Shown here: piece after piece, positions 1-5,880 of the stretch
Layout: each line of letters begins with the position of its first letter
Numbering within the stretch: position 1 is the stretch's first letter
DNA from: Ruminococcus sp. AF41-9
Lineage (GTDB): Bacteria; Bacillota; Clostridia; Lachnospirales; Lachnospiraceae
Direction: 5' to 3'
Length of the DNA: 8,699 bases
Assembly: GCF_003477525.1 (NCBI RefSeq)
Contig: NZ_QUDO01000088.1
Span: 1 to 8,699, forward strand
The notes under the pieces: generated by a model
Databases searched by the model: none
What the model was told of the DNA's origin: nothing
The model's input: the letters and a program-made list of their open reading frames with translations, nothing else
Made by a program: the position numbers and the translations under genes

Positions 1-29
1 ACTTCCTGCGGATGGAAGTACTTTTTTTT
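1..29 (+). terminator. Rho-independent terminator of an upstream gene (left arm cut by window edge)
   Basis: ACTTCC (1-6) pairs with GGAAGT (14-19) around a 7-nt loop, and a run of eight T follows (22-29). The stem would lengthen to the left of the window through A residues pairing with the T-run. It is almost the same hairpin as the one at 2898-2934, with the same TGCGGA loop core, so the unseen upstream gene ends the way cbiO does. Confidence 0.75.
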
Positions 30-52
30 ATGGGTTTATGATTTTTTTCGAT

Positions 53-81
53 GATGCACATTGTTCGGAGGTCTGTGCACT
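53..81 (+). other. Conserved hairpin, L1 copy
   Basis: TGCACA (55-60) pairs with TGTGCA (74-79) around a 13-nt loop. In the paralogous copy (2960-2992) the same register pairs although the bases differ. Aligned pair 56/78 is G-C here and A-T there, and pair 58/76 is A-T here and G-T there. The loop sequence CGGAGGTC is identical in both copies. The function is unknown. It lies between the upstream terminator and the promoter, so which RNA, if any, contains it is unclear. Confidence 0.45.
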
Positions 82-91
82 TTATTTGGTT

Positions 92-117
92 AGCCGACAC
101 AAATCTTTGTGCCGGCT
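92..117 (+). other. 26-bp inverted repeat, L1 copy
   Basis: AGCCGACACAAA (92-103) and TTTGTGCCGGCT (106-117) are reverse complements at 11 of 12 positions around TC. The core CACAAATCTTTGTG is also present unchanged at 3006-3019. With almost no loop it looks more like a protein-binding dyad than an RNA hairpin. The outer arms are not conserved in L2. Confidence 0.5.
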
Positions 118-199
118 GCAGCGAATATAAAACTAATTTGTGGAAGCGTTTATTTCGCTGTGCTGATTATATTTTATCAAAATGTTCCTGAAGTACAAG

Positions 200-280
200 C
201 CTCCCAGGGGGATTTTTTGATATGAAAAAAATACTGTAAGACATGCAATATATGAATAAGTAAATATCCCCCTGGGTGGG
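200..280 (+). promoter_or_regulatory. Paired G/C-tract boxes abutting the -35 element, L1
   Basis: CCTCCCAGGGGGAT (200-213) is the reverse complement of the first 14 bases of ATCCCCCTGGGTGGG (266-280) at 13 of 14 positions. The arms are 52 nt apart, exactly as in L2, and the right box ends directly against the predicted -35. A C/G tract flanked by AT is reminiscent of operators of the CsoR/RcnR family, which includes Ni/Co sensors, but that is inference only. Alternatively it is the stem of a long-range RNA hairpin. Confidence 0.5.
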
Positions 281-309
281 TTGTTAATGCTTTAATCTGA
301 TACTATAAT
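281..309 (+). promoter_or_regulatory. Sigma-A type promoter of cbiMQO
   Basis: TTGTTA (281-286), a 17-nt spacer and a perfect TATAAT (304-309). The predicted start is near 316, giving a leader of about 55 nt before the ATG at 371. The L2 copy has a promoter with the same 17-nt spacing at the same distance from the G/C box, which supports this call. Confidence 0.65.
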
Positions 310-316
310 AAAGCTA

Positions 317-340
317 TTTATGAGGTGCGCGCCAGATAAA
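317..340 (+). promoter_or_regulatory. Dyad overlapping the predicted transcription start of cbiMQO
   Basis: TTTAT-GA-GG-T-GCGC-G-CC-AG-ATAAA is a 24-bp interrupted palindrome centred at 328.5, about 12 nt downstream of the predicted start. This position suits a repressor operator. A different palindrome lies at the equivalent place in L2 (3178-3195), and both contain TGCGC. It could also fold as a 5' hairpin of the mRNA. Confidence 0.4.
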
Positions 341-370
341 ATTATTTTTTACTGGAAAGGAAGGATATCT

Positions 371-1375
371 ATGCATATACCTGAAAACTATTTAAGCCCG
401 TCGACATGTGCAGTGATGACAGCGGCTATGCTCCCGGTATGGGGGTATTCGATCAACAAAGTAAGAACGGAGATACCGAAAGCGAAAATGCCGCTTCTTG
501 GTATTGGTGCAGCGTTTTCATTTCTTGGAATGATGTTTAACGTACCGCTTCCGGGAGGTACAACAGGACATGCTGTAGGAGGAACACTGATTGCGATTCT
601 TACCGGCAGTCCGGCGGCTGGCTGTATATCGGTTTCCATTGCTTTGCTGATACAGGCACTGCTGTTTGGGGACGGAGGTATTCTTGCATTTGGGGCAAAC
701 TGCTTTAACATGGCATTTGTATTACCGTATCTGGGGTATTTCCTGTATAAGTTGCTTCTGAAGAAAACAGGTATGCGTAAGCTGAGTGCTGCCATAGGAG
801 CCTATGTAGGAATTAATGCAGCCGCATTTTGTGCAGCTGTTGAATTTGGTATTCAGCCATTACTGTTTAAAGACGCAGCAGGTCAGGCTCTTTACTGCCC
901 GTACCCTTTAAGTATATCAATACCGGCAATGATGATCGGACATATCACTTTATTTGGGCTGGCAGAGATTGTATTGACGGTAGTGGTTCTGGCTTTTGTA
1001 GAAAAGGTTACACCGAAAGCTTTAGATGCAGTTCCAGAGAAAACGGCATTTAAACCGTTGTATATATTGATGGCTGTTCTGATCGTGCTGACACCAATCG
1101 GACTTCTGGCAACAGGTACAGCCTGGGGCGAATGGGGAGTTGATGAAATGGCAACTCTTGTAAGTGGAGGAAATCAGCTGGGATACACTCCGGCAGGAAT
1201 GGAAAACGGATTTGAACTTTCAACACTGTTTCCGGATTACTCTATGTCAGGATTACCTGAATGGACGGGATACATTCTTTCGGCAGTTGTGGGAGTGGCA
1301 CTTCTGGTGATCTTTTTCAAAATTATTTCTTCACTGATGAAAGATAAGGTTGATTTTAAAAAGAAAGCAGCATAA
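371..1375 (+). CDS. cbiM: Energy-coupling factor Ni/Co transporter, CbiM with fused C-terminal N-component (PDGLE-type)
   Basis: Membrane S-component-like subunit that binds Ni2+ or Co2+ and works with CbiQ and CbiO. The protein is 334 aa from the ATG at 371, which is preceded by the SD AGGAAGG. This start gives Met1-His2 at the N-terminus and His67 in GGTTGHAVGG, the three ligands known from the NikM2 structure, so it is preferred over the in-frame ATG at 320. The family block QALLFGDGG...GANCFNMAFVLP spans residues 95-119. Residues from about 227 form a second part: a helix (229-248), an external stretch with GEWG and LFPDY (287-290), and a last helix (300-320). This is the topology of a CbiN/NikN component, here of the PDGLE kind, usually linked to nickel (inference). 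It is first in an operon with cbiQ and cbiO. Confidence 0.93.
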   Translation: MHIPENYLSPSTCAVMTAAMLPVWGYSINKVRTEIPKAKMPLLGIGAAFSFLGMMFNVPLPGGTTGHAVGGTLIAILTGSPAAGCISVSIALLIQALLFGDGGILAFGANCFNMAFVLPYLGYFLYKLLLKKTGMRKLSAAIGAYVGINAAAFCAAVEFGIQPLLFKDAAGQALYCPYPLSISIPAMMIGHITLFGLAEIVLTVVVLAFVEKVTPKALDAVPEKTAFKPLYILMAVLIVLTPIGLLATGTAWGEWGVDEMATLVSGGNQLGYTPAGMENGFELSTLFPDYSMSGLPEWTGYILSAVVGVALLVIFFKIISSLMKDKVDFKKKAA

Positions 1376-1377
1376 GT

Positions 1378-2202
1378 ATGAATGACAGTAAAAACGAGGA
1401 AGTTATGATTCCGGACTGGATGTTCAGCCAGGAAGCCTATACACCTTCTAAAGATAAAGAAGCATTCTTAAGTAAAAGTACAAAATCAGTTTTGTCGGTA
1501 CTTGCAAAGCTGCGGTTTCGTGAAGGGAAGGATGGCAGATTTTCTGCCATTCCTTCTCTGAAATTGTTTTATACGATTTTGTTTATTATTCTTACGGCAT
1601 GTTCGAGAAATTATCTTTTTACCCTGATTATGTGTGCCGCAGTAACAGTCAGGCTTGCTTTTTTTTCGGCAGCATCTATCCGACAGATTTTAAGCGGGAC
1701 AGCCGGTGCCGTCCTGCTTTCTGTATTTATTCTTCTTCCATCTGTCTTTATGGGAAATCCACAGACTTTGATGAATATTACATCCAGAGTGTATGTATCA
1801 GTAACATTGATTGGTATTTTGTCAGCTGGAACTACATGGAATAAACTGACGGGCAGTATGAGAACGTTTCGGATTCCCTCACTGTTTATTTTTACTTTGG
1901 ACATTACTTTAAAATATATTTCTGTACTTGGAGAAATGTGTGCAGATATTCTGACATCTGTCAGCCTGAGATCAGTCGGGAAAAATCCGCAGAAGGCAAA
2001 AGCTTTGTCGGGAGTGCTGGGAATATCTTTTCTGAAATCAAGAGAAATGGCAGAGGAAATGTATGCGGCAATGTGCTGTCGGGGATTTACAGGGGAATAC
2101 AGGATAAGAAAAAAATACAAATTGCGTCTGCCGGATTTTTTCTATACATTATTAATGCTTGGATGCGTTGGATTGTTTTTTTATCTGAACAGAAATATGT
2201 GA
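1378..2202 (+). CDS. cbiQ: Energy-coupling factor transmembrane protein, CbiQ/EcfT family
   Basis: Integral membrane coupling subunit (T component), 274 aa, linking CbiM to the ATPase dimer. It starts 2 nt after the cbiM stop, so translation is probably coupled. A polar N-terminus of about 60 residues is followed by hydrophobic helices near 63-95, 104-124, 137-150 and 253-270. The cytoplasmic coupling region 155-245 carries two Arg motifs of the EcfT type: LRS at 197-199 and CRG at 234-236 in AAMCCRGF. The usual form is Ala-Arg-Gly, so these are slightly off consensus. Its place between cbiM and cbiO supports the call. Sequence similarity in this family is low, but the motif and the context agree. 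Confidence 0.9.
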   Translation: MNDSKNEEVMIPDWMFSQEAYTPSKDKEAFLSKSTKSVLSVLAKLRFREGKDGRFSAIPSLKLFYTILFIILTACSRNYLFTLIMCAAVTVRLAFFSAASIRQILSGTAGAVLLSVFILLPSVFMGNPQTLMNITSRVYVSVTLIGILSAGTTWNKLTGSMRTFRIPSLFIFTLDITLKYISVLGEMCADILTSVSLRSVGKNPQKAKALSGVLGISFLKSREMAEEMYAAMCCRGFTGEYRIRKKYKLRLPDFFYTLLMLGCVGLFFYLNRNM

Positions 2203-2223
2203 TCCGGGACGGAGGGAGCAGTT

Positions 2224-2892
2224 ATGATTGAACTTGAGAATGTGTGCTTTGCATACGAAAAGGAGATTGCTTTAAGATATGTGAATCTTCATATAGAAAA
2301 AGGAGACTCTGTTGTAATTCAGGGACCTAACGGATGTGGAAAATCAACGCTGATCAGATTGTTGAATGGAATTATCTTTCCTTCAGAAGGCAGATATTTA
2401 TATCAGGGGCATGAGATCAATGAAAAGGCACTCAAAGACAGTCGGTTTGCAAAGTGGTTTCATCAGCAGATGGGATATGTGTTTCAGAATGCCGATACAC
2501 AGTTGTTTTGTGGAAGTGTAGAAGAAGAAATTGCATTTGGCCCGACACAGATGGGACTGCCGGAGTCGGAAATTCAGAAACGGACAGAGGATTGTCTGCG
2601 CCTGTTTGGCATTGAGAAGCTCAGGGAAAGACCTCCATATCATTTAAGTGGTGGAGAGAAAAGAAAGGTTTCTCTTGCCTGTATCCTGTCACTGAATCCG
2701 GAAGTATTGATCCTTGATGAACCGCTCGCAGGCCTGGATGAGAAAACGCAGGAGTTTCTGATAGGATTTTTAAAGAGTTTCCATAAAGCGGGAAAAACGC
2801 TGATTACGATTACGCATAACAGAGAGCTTGCTCATACGATAGGAACAAGATTTGCGGTGATGAATGAGGAACATGAACTGAATATGTTATAG
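2224..2892 (+). CDS. cbiO: Energy-coupling factor ABC transporter ATP-binding protein, CbiO
   Basis: ATPase that powers the CbiM-CbiQ importer, probably as a homodimer because only one ATPase gene is present. The protein is 222 aa, short for CbiO (often about 270). It has every core motif: A-loop Tyr11, Walker A GPNGCGKST (34-42), Q-loop Gln88 in VFQNADTQLF, signature LSGGEKRK (141-148), Walker B VLILDEP (161-167) with catalytic Glu166, D-loop AGLD, and switch His198. The Q-loop run NADTQLF is typical of ECF ATPases. The C-terminal extension seen in longer CbiO proteins is missing. Start ATG 2224 follows the strong SD GGAGGGAG (2211-2218), and the gap to cbiQ is 21 nt. A terminator follows 6 nt after the stop. 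Confidence 0.94.
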   Translation: MIELENVCFAYEKEIALRYVNLHIEKGDSVVIQGPNGCGKSTLIRLLNGIIFPSEGRYLYQGHEINEKALKDSRFAKWFHQQMGYVFQNADTQLFCGSVEEEIAFGPTQMGLPESEIQKRTEDCLRLFGIEKLRERPPYHLSGGEKRKVSLACILSLNPEVLILDEPLAGLDEKTQEFLIGFLKSFHKAGKTLITITHNRELAHTIGTRFAVMNEEHELNML

Positions 2893-2897
2893 AGAAT

Positions 2898-2934
2898 AAA
2901 AAAAGTACTTCCTGCGGACAGAAGTACTTTTTTT
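2898..2934 (+). terminator. Rho-independent terminator of cbiMQO, probably bidirectional
   Basis: AAAAAAAGTACTTC (2898-2911) and GAAGTACTTTTTTT (2921-2934) are perfect 14-nt reverse complements around a 9-nt loop. The T-run forms the end of the right arm. The A-run on the left makes it work on paper in both directions. The hairpin core is repeated at 1-29. Confidence 0.9.
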
Positions 2935-2959
2935 AATGGGTTTTTACCTTTAAGGTTTA

Positions 2960-2992
2960 AGGGTACGAATTGCGCGGAGGTCTGTGTACCTT
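2960..2992 (+). other. Conserved hairpin, L2 copy
   Basis: AGGGTACG (2960-2967) pairs with TGTACCTT (2985-2992), 8 pairs including two G-T, around a 17-nt loop that contains CGGAGGTC. The stem bases differ from those of the copy at 53-81 but still pair in the same register. This points to selection on structure rather than on sequence alone. Two copies are too few to prove it. Confidence 0.45.
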
Positions 2993-3001
2993 ATTTGTTA
3001 A

Positions 3002-3030
3002 TTGACACAAATCTTTGTGTTGACTATATT
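3002..3030 (+). promoter_or_regulatory. Possible extra promoter with internal dyad, L2
   Basis: TTGACA (3002-3007), a 17-nt spacer and TATATT (3025-3030) make a near-consensus sigma-A promoter. Most of its spacer is the dyad CACAAATCTTTGTG (3006-3019), well placed for a repressor. Transcription from here would put the paired G/C boxes of 3057-3137 in the RNA. In L1 the same boxes are CCGACA and TATATT but separated by 51 more bases, so this promoter would not work there. It may therefore be specific to L2 or fortuitous. Confidence 0.45.
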
Positions 3031-3056
3031 TTAACAAAATGATTCGAAAGAACAAG

Positions 3057-3137
3057 CCTGCCGGGGGGATTTTCAGACATGAAAAAAATGCGAGAAACCA
3101 TGCAATATACGAATGGGTAAATATCCCCCTGGGGTGC
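3057..3137 (+). promoter_or_regulatory. Paired G/C-tract boxes abutting the -35 element, L2
   Basis: CCTGCCGGGGGGAT (3057-3070) and ATCCCCCTGGGGTGC (3123-3137) form an imperfect inverted repeat, about 10 consecutive pairs counting one G-T, with 52 nt between the arms as in L1. The right box again touches the -35. Of the two boxes the right one is more conserved between L1 and L2: ATATCCCCCTGGG is unchanged. Confidence 0.5.
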
Positions 3138-3166
3138 TTATGCAGTATGGTAAAAAATGTTACACT
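3138..3166 (+). promoter_or_regulatory. Predicted promoter of the nik/dpp-type operon
   Basis: TTATGC (3138-3143), a 17-nt spacer and TACACT (3161-3166). Both boxes are weak, but the position relative to the G/C box matches the TTGTTA/TATAAT promoter of L1 exactly. A weak core could mean that it needs an activator, or that the upstream promoter at 3002 does the work. Confidence 0.4.
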
Positions 3167-3177
3167 GACTCTACTAC

Positions 3178-3195
3178 TCATTTGTGCGCAAATGA
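3178..3195 (+). promoter_or_regulatory. Palindrome near +13 of the nik/dpp-type operon
   Basis: TCATTTG-TGCG-CAAATGA is a perfect 7-bp inverted repeat around 4 nt, centred at 3186.5. It lies between the predicted start (near 3173) and the SD at 3204-3209. L1 has a dyad in the same place (317-340). Operator and 5' mRNA hairpin are both possible. Confidence 0.4.
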
Positions 3196-3219
3196 AGAAT
3201 AAAAGGAGGAACGAAGATA

Positions 3220-4815
3220 GTGAAGAGAAAGTTACTGGCAATTTTGACAGCGGTATGTATGACAGCAACATTTGTGGGAGGATCTGCAACTGTATGGGCT
3301 GCTCAGGAAGAAAGTGCAGCAAAAGATGAAGTGATCGTGACTATGCCGACGACATCAGAACCGGAAGCAGGTTTTGACCCGGCATACGGATGGGGAGCAG
3401 GAGAACATGTACATGAGCCTCTGATCCAGAGTACCCTGACCGTTACGAATAAGGATCTGTCCATCGGAATGGATCTGGCAACTGATTATTCAGTGAGTGA
3501 GGACGGTCTTACCTGGACGGTAAAGATCCGTGATGACGTAAAGTTTACAGATGGGGAACCACTGACTGCAGAAGATGTGGCATTTACCTACAATAACTGT
3601 CGTGATAACAGCTCTGTCAATGACTTTTCCATGCTGAAAGAAGCAGTGGCAGTAGATGATACAACGGTAGAATTCCATATGAACACACCGTTTGCGGTAT
3701 GGCCTTACACCATGGCAATCGTTGGAATTGTTCCGGAACATGCGTATGATGAAAATTACGGACAGAATCCAATCGGTTCCGGACGCTATATTATGAAACA
3801 GTGGGATAAAGGACAGCAGGTAATCTTCGAGGCGAATCCGGATTATTATGGAGAAGCACCAACGATGAAAAAAGTAACCGTACTTTTCATGGAAGAGGAT
3901 GCGGCACTGGCAGCTGCTCAGTCCGGTACAGTGGATGTGGCACATACAGCTGCTTCCTATTCCGATATGTCTGTAGATGGTTATGATCTGTTCAGCGTTC
4001 AGACAGTTGATAACCGAGGATTTAATCTTCCTGCAACGGCAGCAGAGGAAATTGACGGAGTAACTTATGGAAATGATTTTACCAGTGATGTAGAAGTCAG
4101 ACGTGCGATCAACATTGGTATCGACCGTGATGAAATGATCCAGAATGTACTGAATGGATATGGAACACCGGCGTACAGTGTATGTGACAAAATGCCATGG
4201 TACAATGAAGAGGCAGAAGTAGAATATGACCAGGATAAGGCAAAAGAGCTTCTCGAAGCAGCAGGATGGGAGGCTGGCGATGATGGAATCCGTGAAAAAG
4301 ATGGTGCCCGTGCAGAATTTACTATGCTTTACCCAGCATCTGATTCCGTTCGCCAGGCACTGGCAGAAGACACCAAGAACCAGCTTTCTGAACTTGGAAT
4401 CGAAGTGACCACAGAGGGTGTTGACTGGGATACAGCTTATACCAGAGCAGAATCGGAACCTCTTGTATGGGGATGGGGAGCACATACACCGATGGAACTT
4501 TATAATATTTATCATACTATGGATGAAACCGGTCTGGCAGAATATTCTCCATATGCAAATGAAACTGTTGATAAATATATGGACGAAGCTCTCGCAGCCA
4601 GTGATCTGGAAAGCTCTTATGATCTCTGGAAAAAAGCACAGTGGGATGGAGAAACAGGAATTACTCAGGAAGGTGATATTCCGTGGATCTGGCTTTGCAA
4701 CATCGATCACCTGTACTTTGTAAAAAATGGTCTTAAGATTGCAGATCAGAAGATCCATCCGCATGGACATGGCTGGTCAATCGTAAACAATGTAGATCAG
4801 TGGACATGGGAATAA
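3220..4815 (+). CDS. ABC transporter substrate-binding protein, family 5 (NikA/DppA/OppA type), putative nickel or peptide binder
   Basis: Extracellular binding protein of 531 aa, the usual size for SBP family 5. Start GTG 3220 lies 10 nt after a perfect AGGAGG (3204-3209). Residues 1-27 are a signal peptide (KRK, then a hydrophobic core) with a likely signal peptidase I site VWA/AQE after Ala27. The only early Cys (Cys13, in TAVC) does not sit in a good lipobox. The block at 84-125 (DLATDY...GLTWTVKIRDDVKFTDG...TAEDVAFTYN) is diagnostic of the family. Histidines cluster at His63/His65 (EHVHEP) and in the C-terminal HPHGHG (513-518), candidate metal ligands. The cbiMQO neighbour and shared control region favour Ni2+ or Co2+ complexes, but oligopeptides are not excluded. 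Confidence 0.88.
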   Translation: MKRKLLAILTAVCMTATFVGGSATVWAAQEESAAKDEVIVTMPTTSEPEAGFDPAYGWGAGEHVHEPLIQSTLTVTNKDLSIGMDLATDYSVSEDGLTWTVKIRDDVKFTDGEPLTAEDVAFTYNNCRDNSSVNDFSMLKEAVAVDDTTVEFHMNTPFAVWPYTMAIVGIVPEHAYDENYGQNPIGSGRYIMKQWDKGQQVIFEANPDYYGEAPTMKKVTVLFMEEDAALAAAQSGTVDVAHTAASYSDMSVDGYDLFSVQTVDNRGFNLPATAAEEIDGVTYGNDFTSDVEVRRAINIGIDRDEMIQNVLNGYGTPAYSVCDKMPWYNEEAEVEYDQDKAKELLEAAGWEAGDDGIREKDGARAEFTMLYPASDSVRQALAEDTKNQLSELGIEVTTEGVDWDTAYTRAESEPLVWGWGAHTPMELYNIYHTMDETGLAEYSPYANETVDKYMDEALAASDLESSYDLWKKAQWDGETGITQEGDIPWIWLCNIDHLYFVKNGLKIADQKIHPHGHGWSIVNNVDQWTWE

Positions 4816-4830
4816 GTGTAGTGTACAGAC

Positions 4831-4853
4831 AAGATTATTCGAAGAATAAACTT
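4831..4853 (+). other. Small hairpin in the gap after the binding-protein gene
   Basis: AAG-A-TTATTC, loop GAA, GAATAA-A-CTT: 6 pairs, an A-A mismatch and 3 more pairs. No T-run follows, so it is not a normal terminator. It sits in the 69-nt gap before the first permease. It may partly limit readthrough or protect the 3' end of the binding-protein message, which is often made in excess. Confidence 0.35.
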
Positions 4854-4884
4854 GTTGATACAGTATTATGGGAGTAAGAATATC

Positions 4885-5880
4885 TTGAACAGAACAACAG
4901 AAAAATTTATATTAAAGAATTTCATCAAGATGGTATTTTTGCTGTTTGCTGTGAGTATTGTTGCATTTGCACTTATGACAGCTTCCCCCATTGATCCGTT
5001 AAAGGCCAATGTGGGGCAGGCTGCCCTCGGAAGTATGAGTCAGGAGCAGATTGCGAAGCTTGAAGAATATTGGGGCGTAGGTCAGCCGCCAGTGCAGCGT
5101 TATCTTGCATGGTTTAAAGATTTTGTAAGGGGAGATATGGGAATATCTCTCCTTTATCGTCAGAAAGTAACAACGGTGATTGCAGTCAAACTTGCAAATT
5201 CATTGTTTCTGATGATCATTTCCTGGATTCTTTCCGGGGTGATAGGATTTTTGTTTGGAGCACTGGCAGGAATGAAACGAGGAAAACCAATTGATAAAAT
5301 AATAAAAGGTTATTGTCTGGTGATATCCAGTACACCTGCTTTCTGGATCGCTATGCTTCTTCTTATGGTTTTTGGTGTATGGCTGAAAATTCTTCCTATC
5401 GGACTGAGTGTTCCGATTGGTGTGGAAGCCAGTGGGGTGACATTTCTGGATCGTGTGCGCCATGCCATTCTTCCGGCACTGACGTTATCAATTACGGGAA
5501 TCTCTAATATTGCCATGCATACAAGAGAAAAAATGATAGACATCTGTGACAGTGACTATGTACTTTTTGCCAGGGCAAGAGGAGAAAGTAACTGGGGAAT
5601 TTTCAGAAATCATGGATTTCGGAATGTACTGGGACCGGCAATGACGCTGCAGTTTGCTTCTATCAGTGAAATCTTTGGTGGCTCGGTTCTGGTAGAGCAG
5701 GTATTTTCCTATCCGGGACTTGGGCAGGCAGCAGTCAGTGCGGGACTTGGAAGTGATATGCCACTTCTGATGGCAATCACCATGATCAGTGCGTTGTTTG
5801 TATTTGGCGGAAATCTGATCGCCAATATTCTTTATGGAGTCATTGATCCGAGAGTTCGCAAAGGGGGTGTGGGAAGATGA
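4885..5880 (+). CDS. ABC transporter permease, NikB/DppB/OppB type
   Basis: First inner-membrane channel subunit of the importer. I place the start at TTG 4885, 10 nt after GGGAG (4870-4874), giving 331 aa. An upstream in-frame TTG at 4852 has no SD. The N-terminal helix (about 15-33) is followed by a long external segment (34-95), as is usual for the B subunit. More helices follow near 104-128, 142-170, 193-210, 252-275 and 293-320. The ATPase-contacting EAA loop is at about 229-250, ARARGESNWGIFRNHGFRN, with the conserved Gly233. The C-terminus YGVIDPRVR is typical of the family. It overlaps the next permease by 4 nt (ATGA). Nothing in it shows whether the cargo is metal or peptide. Confidence 0.92.
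   Translation: MNRTTEKFILKNFIKMVFLLFAVSIVAFALMTASPIDPLKANVGQAALGSMSQEQIAKLEEYWGVGQPPVQRYLAWFKDFVRGDMGISLLYRQKVTTVIAVKLANSLFLMIISWILSGVIGFLFGALAGMKRGKPIDKIIKGYCLVISSTPAFWIAMLLLMVFGVWLKILPIGLSVPIGVEASGVTFLDRVRHAILPALTLSITGISNIAMHTREKMIDICDSDYVLFARARGESNWGIFRNHGFRNVLGPAMTLQFASISEIFGGSVLVEQVFSYPGLGQAAVSAGLGSDMPLLMAITMISALFVFGGNLIANILYGVIDPRVRKGGVGR

Larger units (their letters stand above)
30..280 (+). promoter_or_regulatory. Control region L1 upstream of cbiMQO (paralogue of 2935-3137)
   Basis: This stretch holds no convincing gene. It aligns with 2935-3137 along most of its length. Shared blocks in order are a hairpin with a CGGAGGTCTGTG-containing loop (53-81), the dyad CACAAATCTTTGTG (98-111), and a gap-free 118-nt block (163-280 against 3020-3137). 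L1 alone has about 51 extra bases (112-162), which contain an inverted repeat CAGCGAA (119-125)/TTCGCTG (154-160). I do not recognise a known riboswitch: there is no cobalamin B12 box, and nothing I can match to the NiCo (czcD) motif. Confidence 0.7.
2935..3137 (+). promoter_or_regulatory. Control region L2 upstream of the substrate-binding protein operon (paralogue of 30-280)
   Basis: Non-coding region between the two operons. It repeats the layout of L1: terminator, hairpin, CACAAATCTTTGTG dyad, then a 118-nt block ending at the -35 box. It lacks the 51-nt segment found at 112-162 of L1. A small extra palindrome, ACCTT-T-AAGGT (2946-2956), is unique to this copy. Confidence 0.7.

Noticed and set aside
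222..239. Mini-frames MKKIL (222) and MKKMRETMQYTNG (3079) as conserved leader peptides
   Set aside because: Only the first three codons are shared, the frames differ in length, and the G-tract is a poor SD. Noted as part of the paired-box finding but not called.
200..280. 81-bp miniature mobile element with terminal inverted repeats
   Set aside because: Similarity between the two copies continues well to the left of the repeat ends, so the ends are not insertion borders.
320..370. In-frame ATG at 320 as the start of cbiM
   Set aside because: It has no SD, overlaps the predicted 5' dyad and would bury the Met1-His2 metal site; ATG 371 has a good SD.
30..370. Cobalamin or NiCo riboswitch before cbiMQO
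   Set aside because: I find no B12 box and cannot match the NiCo four-way junction. A covariance-model search (Rfam) would settle it.
2957..3322. Minus-strand open frame across L2 and the start of the binding-protein gene
   Set aside because: It runs through conserved control elements and into a real gene, has no SD worth the name, and its product resembles no family I know.
3490..4770. Long 426-codon minus-strand open frame
   Set aside because: It is the antisense of the binding-protein gene; the product is rich in Cys, His and Ile as expected for a shadow frame, with no domain signs.
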